Positions 36,424 through 44,822 of a stretch of DNA of 64,000 bases are shown one piece after another. Position numbers and translations under genes: made by a program. The notes below the pieces were generated by a model, which was not told the origin of the DNA, ran no database searches, and saw only the letters and a program-made list of their open reading frames with translations. Source of the DNA: Vibrio rumoiensis 1S-45 (lineage in GTDB: Bacteria > Pseudomonadota > Gammaproteobacteria > Enterobacterales > Vibrionaceae); assembly GCF_000286955.2 (NCBI RefSeq), contig NZ_AJYK02000095.1, forward strand, positions 1 through 64,000. Direction: 5' to 3'. Position 1 is the stretch's first letter. The number at the start of each line of letters is the position of its first letter.

Positions 36424-37338
36424 CTACGGCACACCATGACCTTTCGAAGCAATCCACACACGGAACCATTGCTCACGCGTTAGCTCAATCTTTAATGCAT
36501 CAATTGCGGCCTGAACACGCTCAATCTTACCCGAGCCAATAATTGGTAAGGGTTTTGATGGCAAGCGACGCACCCATGCGTAAATCACTTGATCAATACT
36601 GCTTGCGCCAACTTCCTGAGCAATCGCCTCTAACTCGTTACGAACCCGAATATGTTGCTCTTGCGTGCCATTAAAAATATCACCACCGGCAAGGCAAGAC
36701 CACGCCATAGGTTTTACGCGCAGTTGTTGCAATAAATCTAACGTGCCGTCGTCTACCACATCAAAATTAAGCGGGTTAATTTCCACTTGATTAGTCACCA
36801 GTGGAGCATCTAAACGAGATTGCAAAAGCTCAAATTGACGAGGTGTGAAATTCGACACACCAAAGTGCTTCACTTTACCTGCTTGCTTTAATTCGCTAAA
36901 CGCCTCTGCTACTTCATCCGCATCCATTAACGCATCAGGTCGGTGAATCAGCAATACATCGATATCTTCAACTTGCAAGCGCTGCAATGAATTATTCACC
37001 GATTCAACAATATGAGATTGACTGGTGTTATAGTGATTCACTTTCCAGTCCGGGTTTTTATCACCGCACAATTTAATATCGCATTTGGTCACAATTTCAA
37101 TCTGATCACGCACCGATTTATCCAGTGCTAAGCCTTCACCAAAAAGCTGCTCACATTCGTAGTAGCCGTAAATATCTGCGTGATCGACCGTGGTGACACC
37201 AAGCTCAATGTGTTGCTTTAAAAATGTTAAACGCTCTTGTGAGCTCATACCCCAATCGCCAAGGCGCCAGTAACCTTGAACAAGTTCTGAAAACTCTGGA
37301 CCTTGTGGTGAGATCTGTACTTTTTTAATTGTTGTCAT
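36424..37338 (-). CDS. Aldo/keto reductase, YdhF-like
   Basis: 304 residues. Catalytic tetrad as in the family: Asp and Tyr in TTVDHADIYGYY, Lys in EIVTKCDI, His in VLLIHRPD. NADPH-binding end PIIGSGKIERV. The longest frame uses a TTG four codons earlier; ATG 37338 is preferred. It lies 61 bp after the PhzF gene and may be co-transcribed. Physiological substrate unknown. Confidence 0.9.
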   Translation of the reverse strand: MTTIKKVQISPQGPEFSELVQGYWRLGDWGMSSQERLTFLKQHIELGVTTVDHADIYGYYECEQLFGEGLALDKSVRDQIEIVTKCDIKLCGDKNPDWKVNHYNTSQSHIVESVNNSLQRLQVEDIDVLLIHRPDALMDADEVAEAFSELKQAGKVKHFGVSNFTPRQFELLQSRLDAPLVTNQVEINPLNFDVVDDGTLDLLQQLRVKPMAWSCLAGGDIFNGTQEQHIRVRNELEAIAQEVGASSIDQVIYAWVRRLPSKPLPIIGSGKIERVQAAIDALKIELTREQWFRVWIASKGHGVP

Positions 37339-37399
37339 ATTTTGCTTCAACCTTGAAGGCTGACTCCTATATACATTAAAAATCTATGGGTTCACGCTA

Positions 37400-38212
37400 T
37401 TAAACTAATATTGTGCCTTTCAAATACAACACAGCAGAACCAGAAACCAACACTCTCCCTTCACTAAGTTGGCAATATAAAATGCCTCCACGTTGCGAAG
37501 CTTGATACGCCACCAAGTCCGTTTTATTGAGTTCGTTTGCCCAATAAGGGGTTAAACCCGAATGAATGGAACCAGTGACGGGATCTTCATCGCCACCATT
37601 AGCAGGCCAAAAATAGCGAGAAACAAAATCATATTCACTATCATCACTAGCAGCAGTCACAACCACGTCTAACGGTGCTAATTTTTTAAGGAATGCTGAA
37701 CGGTAAGTGACGTTCAACACATCTTCAACGTTAGGCAACACCGCAAAATACGCCTGTCGATTGACTAATACCGTTTCAGGAGCAATAGATAAACCATCCA
37801 ACAAATCTTGTGGAACATTGGAAACCATTTCAGGACATTGATTGGGGAAACTCATTTCTATCCGGCCATCAGCTAACGATTTAACTGTTAATGTGCCAAC
37901 CTTTTGAGTATCAAATTGAATATCGCCACAACAACTTAAATGATGAAATAACACGAACGATGATGCGAGTGTGGCGTGCCCACAAAAGTCAATTTCGGTT
38001 AATGGTGAAAACCAACGAATTTGATAATAATTTGAAGATATTTTTTTAAGAAAGGCCGTTTCAGACAGATTATTTTCAGCGGCAATTCTTTGCATCAAAT
38101 CAACATCGAGCCATTCATTGCCCATGGATTCAGGTAATGGCACAACCGCCGCTGAATTGCCTTTAAATTGTTGATTGGTAAACGCATCAACCACGTATAT
38201 TTCTAGTTCCAT
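37400..38212 (-). CDS. PhzF-family isomerase/epimerase
   Basis: 270 residues. Family features are the N-terminal VVDAFTNQQFKGNSAAVV, the catalytic Glu in AENNLSETAFL, FCGHATLAS and the mirrored C-terminal GDEDPVTGSIHSGL. Two similar halves face each other as in diaminopimelate epimerase. Substrate unknown. ATG 38212 has AGGGA seven bases upstream, so the longer frame (38245) was not used. Confidence 0.9.
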   Translation of the reverse strand: MELEIYVVDAFTNQQFKGNSAAVVPLPESMGNEWLDVDLMQRIAAENNLSETAFLKKISSNYYQIRWFSPLTEIDFCGHATLASSFVLFHHLSCCGDIQFDTQKVGTLTVKSLADGRIEMSFPNQCPEMVSNVPQDLLDGLSIAPETVLVNRQAYFAVLPNVEDVLNVTYRSAFLKKLAPLDVVVTAASDDSEYDFVSRYFWPANGGDEDPVTGSIHSGLTPYWANELNKTDLVAYQASQRGGILYCQLSEGRVLVSGSAVLYLKGTILV

Positions 38213-38256
38213 TGCTTCATCCCTAAACAGCCATTCCAAATCCATTGATTAATGTT

Positions 38257-38312
38257 TATACCCAAAGTAATTGAAGTTGCCGTGAAGGGCAAGTAAGCGA
38301 AGCCCCATGAAA
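38257..38312. repeat. Vibrio-type intergenic repeat, truncated copy 2
   Basis: TATACCCAAAGTAATTGAAG and GTGAAGGGCAAGTAAGCGAA match the left half of the copy at 7996-8124. The right half is missing and the repeat ends at the stop codon of the DUF3820 gene. Confidence 0.65.
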
Positions 38313-38313
38313 A

Positions 38314-38532
38314 TCATGACCGCTTCAACGGCTTAACTAAGCTATCTAGTCCTTCAACTTTAAGTGCTAAACACAGCTTCAATAAATCACCCAACTCCCC
38401 TTTAGGAAACTCCGCCTTATTTTGGAACCAAAGCAAGTACTCCTCTGGTAAGTCGATTAACATTCGACCGGCATACTTACCAAATGGCATGGGCATGCGT
38501 GCCAGTTTGATTAAGTTTTCTTTCTCTAACAT
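38314..38532 (-). CDS. DUF3820 small protein (YpeB-like)
   Basis: 72 residues, the usual length. The family core is MPMPFGKYAGRMLIDLPEEYLLWFQNK followed by FPKGELGDLLKLCLALK. Cytoplasmic, function unknown. A longer frame from 38571 overlaps a terminator and is not used. A repeat element abuts the stop codon, so the last residues may have been altered by it. Confidence 0.82.
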   Translation of the reverse strand: MLEKENLIKLARMPMPFGKYAGRMLIDLPEEYLLWFQNKAEFPKGELGDLLKLCLALKVEGLDSLVKPLKRS

Positions 38533-38569
38533 AAGATTCTCAAGCCTTTGATGAGCTATGCCAAAATGC

Positions 38570-38602
38570 AAAAACGCCCGCTAAGTTCAAAAAGCAGGCG
38601 TT
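38570..38602 (-). terminator. Intrinsic terminator of the 67-residue acidic protein gene
   Basis: On the minus strand AACGCCTGCT / AGCGGGCGTT pair with a small mismatch and are followed by a U-run. Confidence 0.7.
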
Positions 38603-38621
38603 AACGATTAATGGCTCAGTT

Positions 38622-38825
38622 TTAATGAATTGGGCCTGCGCCATCATCACTAAATTGAGCAAAATGTGCTTCTAACACTTCTGGGGTAAGTTTACCTTCT
38701 GCTTCAAGTTGCTTAAATTTCGCAACAATCGCCTTTTGCTCTTCAATGCTTGGTAATGGTGTTTCTGGTGCATCCGTCATTTCTGCAGACATTTGATCCA
38801 GTTCTTTTTCAATATCATTGCTCAT
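38622..38825 (-). CDS. Small acidic protein of unknown function
   Basis: 67 residues, Glu/Asp-rich, no membrane segment. The first 25 residues are disordered-looking (MSNDIEKELDQMSAEMTDAP); the rest forms a probable helical pair (EEQKAIVAKFKQLEAEGKLTPEVLEAHFAQF). It has its own terminator, which supports a real gene. I do not recognise a named family. Confidence 0.65.
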   Translation of the reverse strand: MSNDIEKELDQMSAEMTDAPETPLPSIEEQKAIVAKFKQLEAEGKLTPEVLEAHFAQFSDDGAGPIH

Positions 38826-39036
38826 CTATACTTCCCCCAAAAATAAAACTTTCACTAATTCTAACGGCTTTGAGTCACATCTGCCAGAAAAGCTGTACTA
38901 TTCAACGTAACCTCCGTTCACGCAGATACTTACTCGAAAAACCAATTTGGTCGCAAAAATTTGTCAGATAAGTATTAAATACTCCTTTTAACGTTTAAAA
39001 ATGAGAACTTTTTTAATTTTCCTTGGTCGGATAGAA

Positions 39037-39066
39037 GTCGTTACAAATTGTCACATTTGTAACGAC
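39037..39066. promoter_or_regulatory. Perfect 11-bp palindrome upstream of the moxR operon
   Basis: GTCGTTACAAA (39037-39047) and TTTGTAACGAC (39056-39066), 8 bp apart, about 60 bp before the first gene of the operon in an otherwise gene-free 303-bp stretch (38826-39128). Symmetry and position suggest a repressor or activator site; the binding protein is unknown. Confidence 0.55.
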
Positions 39067-39128
39067 AACTATAACACCTTAAATTACATATTATTAAGCA
39101 AACAAACTTAGTTATCCTAGGAGATATT

Positions 39129-40091
39129 TTGACCATGCATTCGGACACTTTTGCCCAGCTCCAGCAATATTTAAACTCTCAAGTTATTGGCCAAAATGAA
39201 TTAGTAAAACAGTTATTAGTTGCACTGCTTGCCGACGGACACATTCTGGTTGAAGGTCCTCCTGGTCTGGCAAAAACTCGCGCAGTAAAAGTATTAGCCG
39301 ATTGTATTGCTGGGGATTTTCACCGCGTGCAATTTACGCCAGATCTATTACCTTCCGATTTAACTGGTACTGATATTTTCCGCCCTGAAACTGGCGAATT
39401 TACGTTCCAGCCTGGCCCAATCTTCAATTCATTGTTGCTCGCTGATGAGATCAACCGAGCGCCTGCAAAGGTTCAAGCGGCAATGCTAGAAGCAATGGCA
39501 GAGAAGCAAATCACTGTTGGTCGTGAATCTTACAAGTTACCTGAATTGTTTTTGGTCATGGCGACCCAAAACCCGATTGAACAAGAAGGGACTTACCCAC
39601 TGCCTGAAGCGCAACTCGACCGCTTCTTATTGCACCTTGAAGTAAACTACCCTAGTGCAGAAAGTGAACTGGATATTTTGCGTTTAAACCGTGGTGAGGC
39701 GCAAGGCCATGTTGCCGCGCAACCAATCACACTATCGCAACAAACGATTTTTGATGCCCGCCAAGCCGCACTTTCCATTCACATGGCAGACAATGTTGAG
39801 CAATACATCATTCGTTTGATCATGGCGACGCGTCAGCCAGAACAATACAATCCACTATTAGCTGAATGGTTACAAATGGGTGTCAGCCCTCGTGCAACCA
39901 TTGCACTGGATCGTTGTGCTCGTGCACATGCTTGGCTTTCTGGCCGTGATTTCGTTAGCCCAGAAGATGTACAAGCGATGGCCTTCCCGGTTTTACGCCA
40001 TCGCTTATTACTAAGTTATCAAGCTCAAGCTGAAGGCATTACTTCAAACCGAGTTATTGCAGAATTATTAGCACAGGTTGGCAGTGCATGA
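39129..40091 (+). CDS. MoxR-family AAA+ ATPase (BatA-operon type)
   Basis: 320 residues. Walker A GPPGLAKTRAVK near residue 41, Walker B LLADEINRAP near 106, sensor-1 ATQNPIEQEGTYPLPEAQLDRF. MoxR proteins act as chaperone-like partners of VWA proteins, which follow in this operon. TTG 39129 has AGGAG five bases upstream; the ATG two codons later is a possible alternative start. First gene of a six-gene unit with overlapping starts and stops. Confidence 0.92.
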   Translation: MTMHSDTFAQLQQYLNSQVIGQNELVKQLLVALLADGHILVEGPPGLAKTRAVKVLADCIAGDFHRVQFTPDLLPSDLTGTDIFRPETGEFTFQPGPIFNSLLLADEINRAPAKVQAAMLEAMAEKQITVGRESYKLPELFLVMATQNPIEQEGTYPLPEAQLDRFLLHLEVNYPSAESELDILRLNRGEAQGHVAAQPITLSQQTIFDARQAALSIHMADNVEQYIIRLIMATRQPEQYNPLLAEWLQMGVSPRATIALDRCARAHAWLSGRDFVSPEDVQAMAFPVLRHRLLLSYQAQAEGITSNRVIAELLAQVGSA

Positions 40092-41077
40092 TGGAGCAAA
40101 AGTTACCCCCTTTTGCTACCGGCGTTCAACTGTGCTTAAAAGAATTGCTGCATTACAAAAGCCATACCGTTCATTGGCAACCGCCCGGTAAAAGCATTTG
40201 GTCACAGCTCAACGGTAGCCATCAAAGTAATCAAAAAGGCCGAGGCATGAACTTCTCGGAAGTGCGTCAATACCAAGCGGGTGATGATATTCGCTCTATT
40301 GATTGGCGCGTTACCGCTCGTACAGGTAAAGCACACACCAAGCTTTTTACCGAAGAGCGTGAACAGCCTGTGATCTTGTATCTCGATTTAAGCCGCAACA
40401 TGCGTTTTGGTTCGCAGTTGTTGTTTAAATCGGTTCAATGCGCCCATTTAGCAAGCTTACTCAGTTGGCTGACTGTCGAACAAAAAGACCGCATTGGGGC
40501 TGTGATTGATATGGGTGACCGATTAGTTGAATTAAAACCAACCGCTCGTCAGCAAGGCGCTTTGCACATTAGCCACCAGCTGATGCAGCTCAATAATGAA
40601 GCCATTCAACAAGTTCAAGATCAGCAACAAAATAGCTCAAATACGGTCACTGAACTGCCTTTTAATCATGCGCTGCAAACGTTGCATCGTATGTGCCCAA
40701 AAGGCAGCGATATTATCTTCATTAGTGACTTCCAACGCTTAACCGAAGAATCGAAACCATTACTCAACCAACTACGCCAACATAATCGATTGCAATTCGT
40801 ACATATCTTCGATCCGTTAGAAATGGGGAATACACATTTCAGAGGAAGTGAATACGTGACCAATGGGCAACACACTCATTGGCTAAACTTCGGGTTGAAA
40901 AATACCCGTAAGCAACTTGAAAATAGCTACGTTAAGCACTTAAATCAATTAGATAAGATATGTAAAAACATGGCCATACCAATGCGCTCTCTTTCATGTG
41001 CCGAACCATTGTTAACACAATTGGGTGCTCAATCGTCACATTCATCCGCTTCAATCTCGCCTTCAGGAGATTCTTAA
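40088..41077 (+). CDS. DUF58 protein (degenerate VWA-like)
   Basis: 329 residues. The DUF58 core is GRGMNFSEVRQYQAGDDIRSIDWRVTARTGKAHTKLFTEEREQPV near residues 55-100, followed by a VWA-like fold starting ILYLDLSRNMRFG. It shares an ATGA overlap with the moxR gene, so the two are translationally coupled. Expected to be a cytoplasmic partner of the MoxR ATPase. Confidence 0.88.
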   Translation: MMEQKLPPFATGVQLCLKELLHYKSHTVHWQPPGKSIWSQLNGSHQSNQKGRGMNFSEVRQYQAGDDIRSIDWRVTARTGKAHTKLFTEEREQPVILYLDLSRNMRFGSQLLFKSVQCAHLASLLSWLTVEQKDRIGAVIDMGDRLVELKPTARQQGALHISHQLMQLNNEAIQQVQDQQQNSSNTVTELPFNHALQTLHRMCPKGSDIIFISDFQRLTEESKPLLNQLRQHNRLQFVHIFDPLEMGNTHFRGSEYVTNGQHTHWLNFGLKNTRKQLENSYVKHLNQLDKICKNMAIPMRSLSCAEPLLTQLGAQSSHSSASISPSGDS

Positions 41078-41820
41078 TGAACGATCCATCTCTAGCTTCT
41101 GCATCTCAGGCGCAAGAAGTCGCGCAATCAGCCACACAAACGCAATTACCATTAGCACCACTGCACCTTCCTGCTGAACCCGGTCTATGGCCGCTGGCAT
41201 GGGGTTGGTGGGCAATATTGGCACTGGTGGTGTTAACCATTTTGATTATGGTACTGCTTTATAAGCGCCATAAAAAACGCCGACTTGCGAAAAAAACCGT
41301 ATTACGTTTATTAAAGCAAACAACACGCAATCAAGCTGGTAATAAAAAAGTGGCGACCGTAAATGACCTGCTACGTCAAGTTTGTTTGTCTTACTACCCT
41401 CGCCCTATGTTAGCGAGCTTGCATGGAGAACGTTGGTATGCGTTTCTGGATGATCAACACCCATCAAACAAATCCAACTTTCAAGTCAATCAACACGATT
41501 GGCAACAAGCGCTATACCAAAAAGACGGTGTGAGTGATGAACTGGCGAATCAACTGTATCAACAAGTTGAAGATTGGATCACACATTCGCTACCTCCAAG
41601 TAAAAAGAAATTGAAAGCGGCTAACTTAGCATTTCAAAAAACGGCTTCTACCTTCAATAATGGGCTCATTTCATCAGCTCGCGCAGTGAAAACCACGCCA
41701 AAAGCGCTTATTGAAAAAGAAAGCCAACTCAAAGCAACAAGCGAGCAAGATACGAATACGTTAGAAAGCCCTTCTGCTGAATCAGAATCTAAAAACAAGG
41801 AATCCAAAAACGATGTTTGA
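41077..41820 (+). CDS. DUF4381 membrane protein
   Basis: 247 residues. One membrane helix (WWAILALVVLTILIMVLLY, about residues 45-63) preceded by the family's LHLPAEPGLWPLAWGWW, then a cytoplasmic helical region and a polar tail. ATG 41077 shares its A with the upstream TAA stop. A longer frame starting inside the DUF58 gene (40996) is not credible. Always found in such bat-type operons; role unknown. Confidence 0.85.
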   Translation: MNDPSLASASQAQEVAQSATQTQLPLAPLHLPAEPGLWPLAWGWWAILALVVLTILIMVLLYKRHKKRRLAKKTVLRLLKQTTRNQAGNKKVATVNDLLRQVCLSYYPRPMLASLHGERWYAFLDDQHPSNKSNFQVNQHDWQQALYQKDGVSDELANQLYQQVEDWITHSLPPSKKKLKAANLAFQKTASTFNNGLISSARAVKTTPKALIEKESQLKATSEQDTNTLESPSAESESKNKESKNDV

Positions 41821-42775
41821 GTTTCATTGGGTGTGGATGTTTGTGTTGTTACCACTACCTTTGATTGTTTACTTCCTTGCGCCTCCTCACACACCAAGAG
41901 CCGCAATAGTATTACCAACATTACCGACAGAAGGCTCGGTTCAACAACGTCAACATTTCAGCTTAAAATTACTGGCGATTACCATTTGGGTTCTGCTTGT
42001 TATCGCTGCAGCACGCCCTATTTGGTATGGAAAGCCCGTTGAATTCCAACCAAAACATCGAGATATGATGTTGGTGGTCGATCTTTCCGGCTCAATGGCA
42101 CAAGAAGATATGAATTCGGCCAATGGCTATGTCGATCGTTTAACCGCGGTAAAACAAGTGCTGACTGAATTTATTGCCAAACGTAAAGGTGACCGTTTAG
42201 GCTTGGTATTATTTGCTGATCACGCGTATCTTCAAACACCGCTCACTCTCGATCGCACCACGGTTTTGCAACAATTGAACCGTGCGCAGCTCAATATGAT
42301 TGGCCAAAAAACCGCCATTGGTGAAGGTTTAGGCATTGCGACTAAAACCTTCATTAAAAGTGAAGCCGAGCAACGAGTCATCGTATTACTCAGTGATGGT
42401 GGCAATACTTCTGGGGTAATTAACCCGTTAGAAGCCGCCAAAATCGCAAAAGAAAACCATGCGATTATTTACACAGTGGGTGTCGGTGCTGGTGAATTAA
42501 AAGTCGATAGTTTTTTTGGCAGTCGAACCGTCAATACGTCACAAGATCTTGATGAAAAAACGCTCACAGAAATTGCCAAAATGACCGGTGGACAATACTT
42601 CCGATCGCGTAATCAAGATGAACTGAACAAGATTTACGACACCATCAACCAATTGCAACCTGTGACTAATGCCACTCAAACATGGCGACCTCAAACCGAA
42701 TGGTTCACTTACCCACTAGGACTTGCATTGATTTTGTCTTTCATCCTTGCAATTTTAAGGAGACGACATGGCTGA
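41813..42775 (+). CDS. batA: VWA-domain membrane protein, BatA-like
   Basis: 320 residues. Two N-terminal membrane helices (about 1-22 and 50-70), a VWA domain with an intact MIDAS motif VDLSGSMAQED near residue 92 and the conserved GLVLFADHAYLQTPLT, and a C-terminal helix (WFTYPLGLALILSFILAIL). Metal-dependent protein-protein interaction at the inner membrane. Overlaps its neighbours by 8 bp at each end. Confidence 0.9.
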   Translation: MFEFHWVWMFVLLPLPLIVYFLAPPHTPRAAIVLPTLPTEGSVQQRQHFSLKLLAITIWVLLVIAAARPIWYGKPVEFQPKHRDMMLVVDLSGSMAQEDMNSANGYVDRLTAVKQVLTEFIAKRKGDRLGLVLFADHAYLQTPLTLDRTTVLQQLNRAQLNMIGQKTAIGEGLGIATKTFIKSEAEQRVIVLLSDGGNTSGVINPLEAAKIAKENHAIIYTVGVGAGELKVDSFFGSRTVNTSQDLDEKTLTEIAKMTGGQYFRSRNQDELNKIYDTINQLQPVTNATQTWRPQTEWFTYPLGLALILSFILAILRRRHG

Positions 42776-44822
42776 TTTTCAATTTCTTCATCCTCATTGG
42801 TTTTATGCAGTACTACCGGCTTTGTTATTGTGCGGCTGGCTGTATTCCAAGCCACAACGAACAAGCTTAATTGCATCCCATTTAAGTGAACAACTTGGTT
42901 TAAATAAGCGACACTCCCATCGCTCTGTCGTCAGCCTAATTAGCAGCACTTGGTTAATCGCCATTGTTGCACTGACAGGGCCAAGTTTTCAAAAACAAGA
43001 AGTACCGAGCTTTGGGGTCAATAACGCCCGTGTCATCGTCATGGATATGACCTTGTCGATGTACGCCACCGATATCGCGCCGAATCGTTTAACTCAAGCA
43101 CGTTATAAAGTAATGGACTTGTTACCGGCATTAAATGAAGGCACTACCGGGCTTGTCGCGTATTCGGGTGATGGCTATATGATCAGCCCGCTGACCAGCG
43201 ACACAAATACACTCGCCAGCTTAATTCCGAACTTAGCACCCGATATTATGCCCACACGCGGCAGCAATGCGGCAGCTGGCGTGAAAAAAGCCATTGATAT
43301 GCTCACACAAGCGGACCATCAACAAGGCGATATCATTTTGGTTGCAGACGATATTAGCGCCGATGAAGCTGATAATATTCAAGATCAACTCAAAGGCACC
43401 AATTGGCAGTTATCTGTTATGTCCGTCGGATCCCAACAAGGCGCGCCGATTCGTTTGCCAAATGGGGACATGTTTACCAGTAACGGTACGACCGTCGTGG
43501 CAAAAACCAATATCAATGGGTTACAAGCATTAGCTAAAGCCGGTAACGGTGTTTATACCCCACTTCGTGCTGACGATGCAGACATAAAAACCTTATCTAA
43601 TGCATTGCACCACGTTGAATTAAAAACAACGAAAGAAAATAAAGGATCACCTGAATTGGAAGTACATATTAATAACGGATTTTGGTTACTGCCTATTTTA
43701 TTGCTTTTAGCTTTAGGCGGCTTCCGTCGTGGTGGCATTTTCAGCTTAGCGTTAATACTAAGCTTGCCGCTACTTCAACCACATCCTGCGTATGCAGCAG
43801 AAGAACAACCGGCAACGCCCAATAGTGCGAAGGTCACCTCAAACCTGAGCTTAGATTCCATTTTTAAAACTCGTGATCAACAAGGTTACGACGCTTATCA
43901 AGCTAAAAAATACAATAATGCTGCTGCTTTGTTTACTGATAAAAAATGGAAAGGTATAGCACAATATCAATCTGGTGACTTTCAAGGAGCTATTCAATCC
44001 TTCACAGGTTTAGATGATGAACAATCTCTCTATAACTTAGCAAGCTCGCAAGCACAAGCTGGATTACTTGATGAAGCAAAAGCTGGCTATCAAGCCATCT
44101 TAAAAAATAACCCTAATTTTACTGATGCAAAAAAAGATTTAGACATCGTCAATAAAGCATTGCAACAGCAACAGCAACAGCAACAGCAACAAGATAAATC
44201 AAAAGATCAGCAGTCAAAGGATAATCAATCACAAGAGCAAAACTCTCAAGAGAAGCAATTACAAAACGAACAAGACGAACAAAACGACTCAGGCTCGGAC
44301 TCGCAACAAAACCAGTCGCAGCAGGATCAATCAGAGCAAAATCAATCTGATCAGAAAAAGTCCGATCAACCGCAGTCACAGCAAGACTCAGATCAATCTA
44401 AAGGACAAGATTCACAACAAAACGCTGAACAGAACCAATCGGACAATTCGCAGCAAAGCCAGCAAAGCCAGCAAGACAATGACCAGAATGACAAGCGCGA
44501 TCAATCCGAAAGTAAACCAACCAGCGACAACCAAAACAACAGCAGCGATGACAATCAGAAGCAAGATCAACAAAAAGCGCAACAAGCTGCCCAAGCAAGT
44601 CAATCTGAGCAAGAGAAACAGCAAGAGCAAGAAAAGCAACAAGCCATAGAGGCACAGCAAGATCCAAATGCTAAACCTCAAGCTGGTAATACCGTAGCGG
44701 TCGATCCTCAACTTAATAAGCTTGAGCAAATCCCAGATAACGCAAAACGTTTATTACAAGCTCAAATGGCGCTTGAAGCCCAACAGAACCCTGAACCACA
44801 AACCAGTAGCCAACAATGGTAA
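42768..44822 (+). CDS. batB: VWA-TPR membrane protein with long Gln-rich tail, BatB/BatC-like
   Basis: 684 residues: membrane helices near 10-25 and 45-65, a VWA domain whose MIDAS reads MDMTLSMYATD (Thr where Ser is usual), helices near 300-340, a TPR segment (about 370-460: YDAYQAKKYNNAAALF, YNLASSQAQAGLLDEAKAGYQAILKNNPNF), then some 190 residues of nearly pure Q/S/D/N/K low-complexity sequence and a short conserved end. It combines the BatB and BatC roles found as separate genes elsewhere. The tail is probably disordered and periplasmic or cytoplasmic; side not determined. Confidence 0.88.
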   Translation: MADFQFLHPHWFYAVLPALLLCGWLYSKPQRTSLIASHLSEQLGLNKRHSHRSVVSLISSTWLIAIVALTGPSFQKQEVPSFGVNNARVIVMDMTLSMYATDIAPNRLTQARYKVMDLLPALNEGTTGLVAYSGDGYMISPLTSDTNTLASLIPNLAPDIMPTRGSNAAAGVKKAIDMLTQADHQQGDIILVADDISADEADNIQDQLKGTNWQLSVMSVGSQQGAPIRLPNGDMFTSNGTTVVAKTNINGLQALAKAGNGVYTPLRADDADIKTLSNALHHVELKTTKENKGSPELEVHINNGFWLLPILLLLALGGFRRGGIFSLALILSLPLLQPHPAYAAEEQPATPNSAKVTSNLSLDSIFKTRDQQGYDAYQAKKYNNAAALFTDKKWKGIAQYQSGDFQGAIQSFTGLDDEQSLYNLASSQAQAGLLDEAKAGYQAILKNNPNFTDAKKDLDIVNKALQQQQQQQQQQDKSKDQQSKDNQSQEQNSQEKQLQNEQDEQNDSGSDSQQNQSQQDQSEQNQSDQKKSDQPQSQQDSDQSKGQDSQQNAEQNQSDNSQQSQQSQQDNDQNDKRDQSESKPTSDNQNNSSDDNQKQDQQKAQQAAQASQSEQEKQQEQEKQQAIEAQQDPNAKPQAGNTVAVDPQLNKLEQIPDNAKRLLQAQMALEAQQNPEPQTSSQQW
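44162..44192 (+). repeat. Tandem CAACAG hexanucleotide repeat in batB
   Basis: Five in-frame copies of CAACAG (with one final CAA) code for a run of ten Gln at the start of the low-complexity tail. Length change would add or remove Gln pairs without a frameshift. Confidence 0.8.

Noticed and set aside
44149..44729. Long antisense reading frames opposite the Gln-rich tail of batB
   Set aside because: They arise from the CAG/CAA-rich composition of the sense strand and encode only Leu/Val-rich low-complexity sequence.
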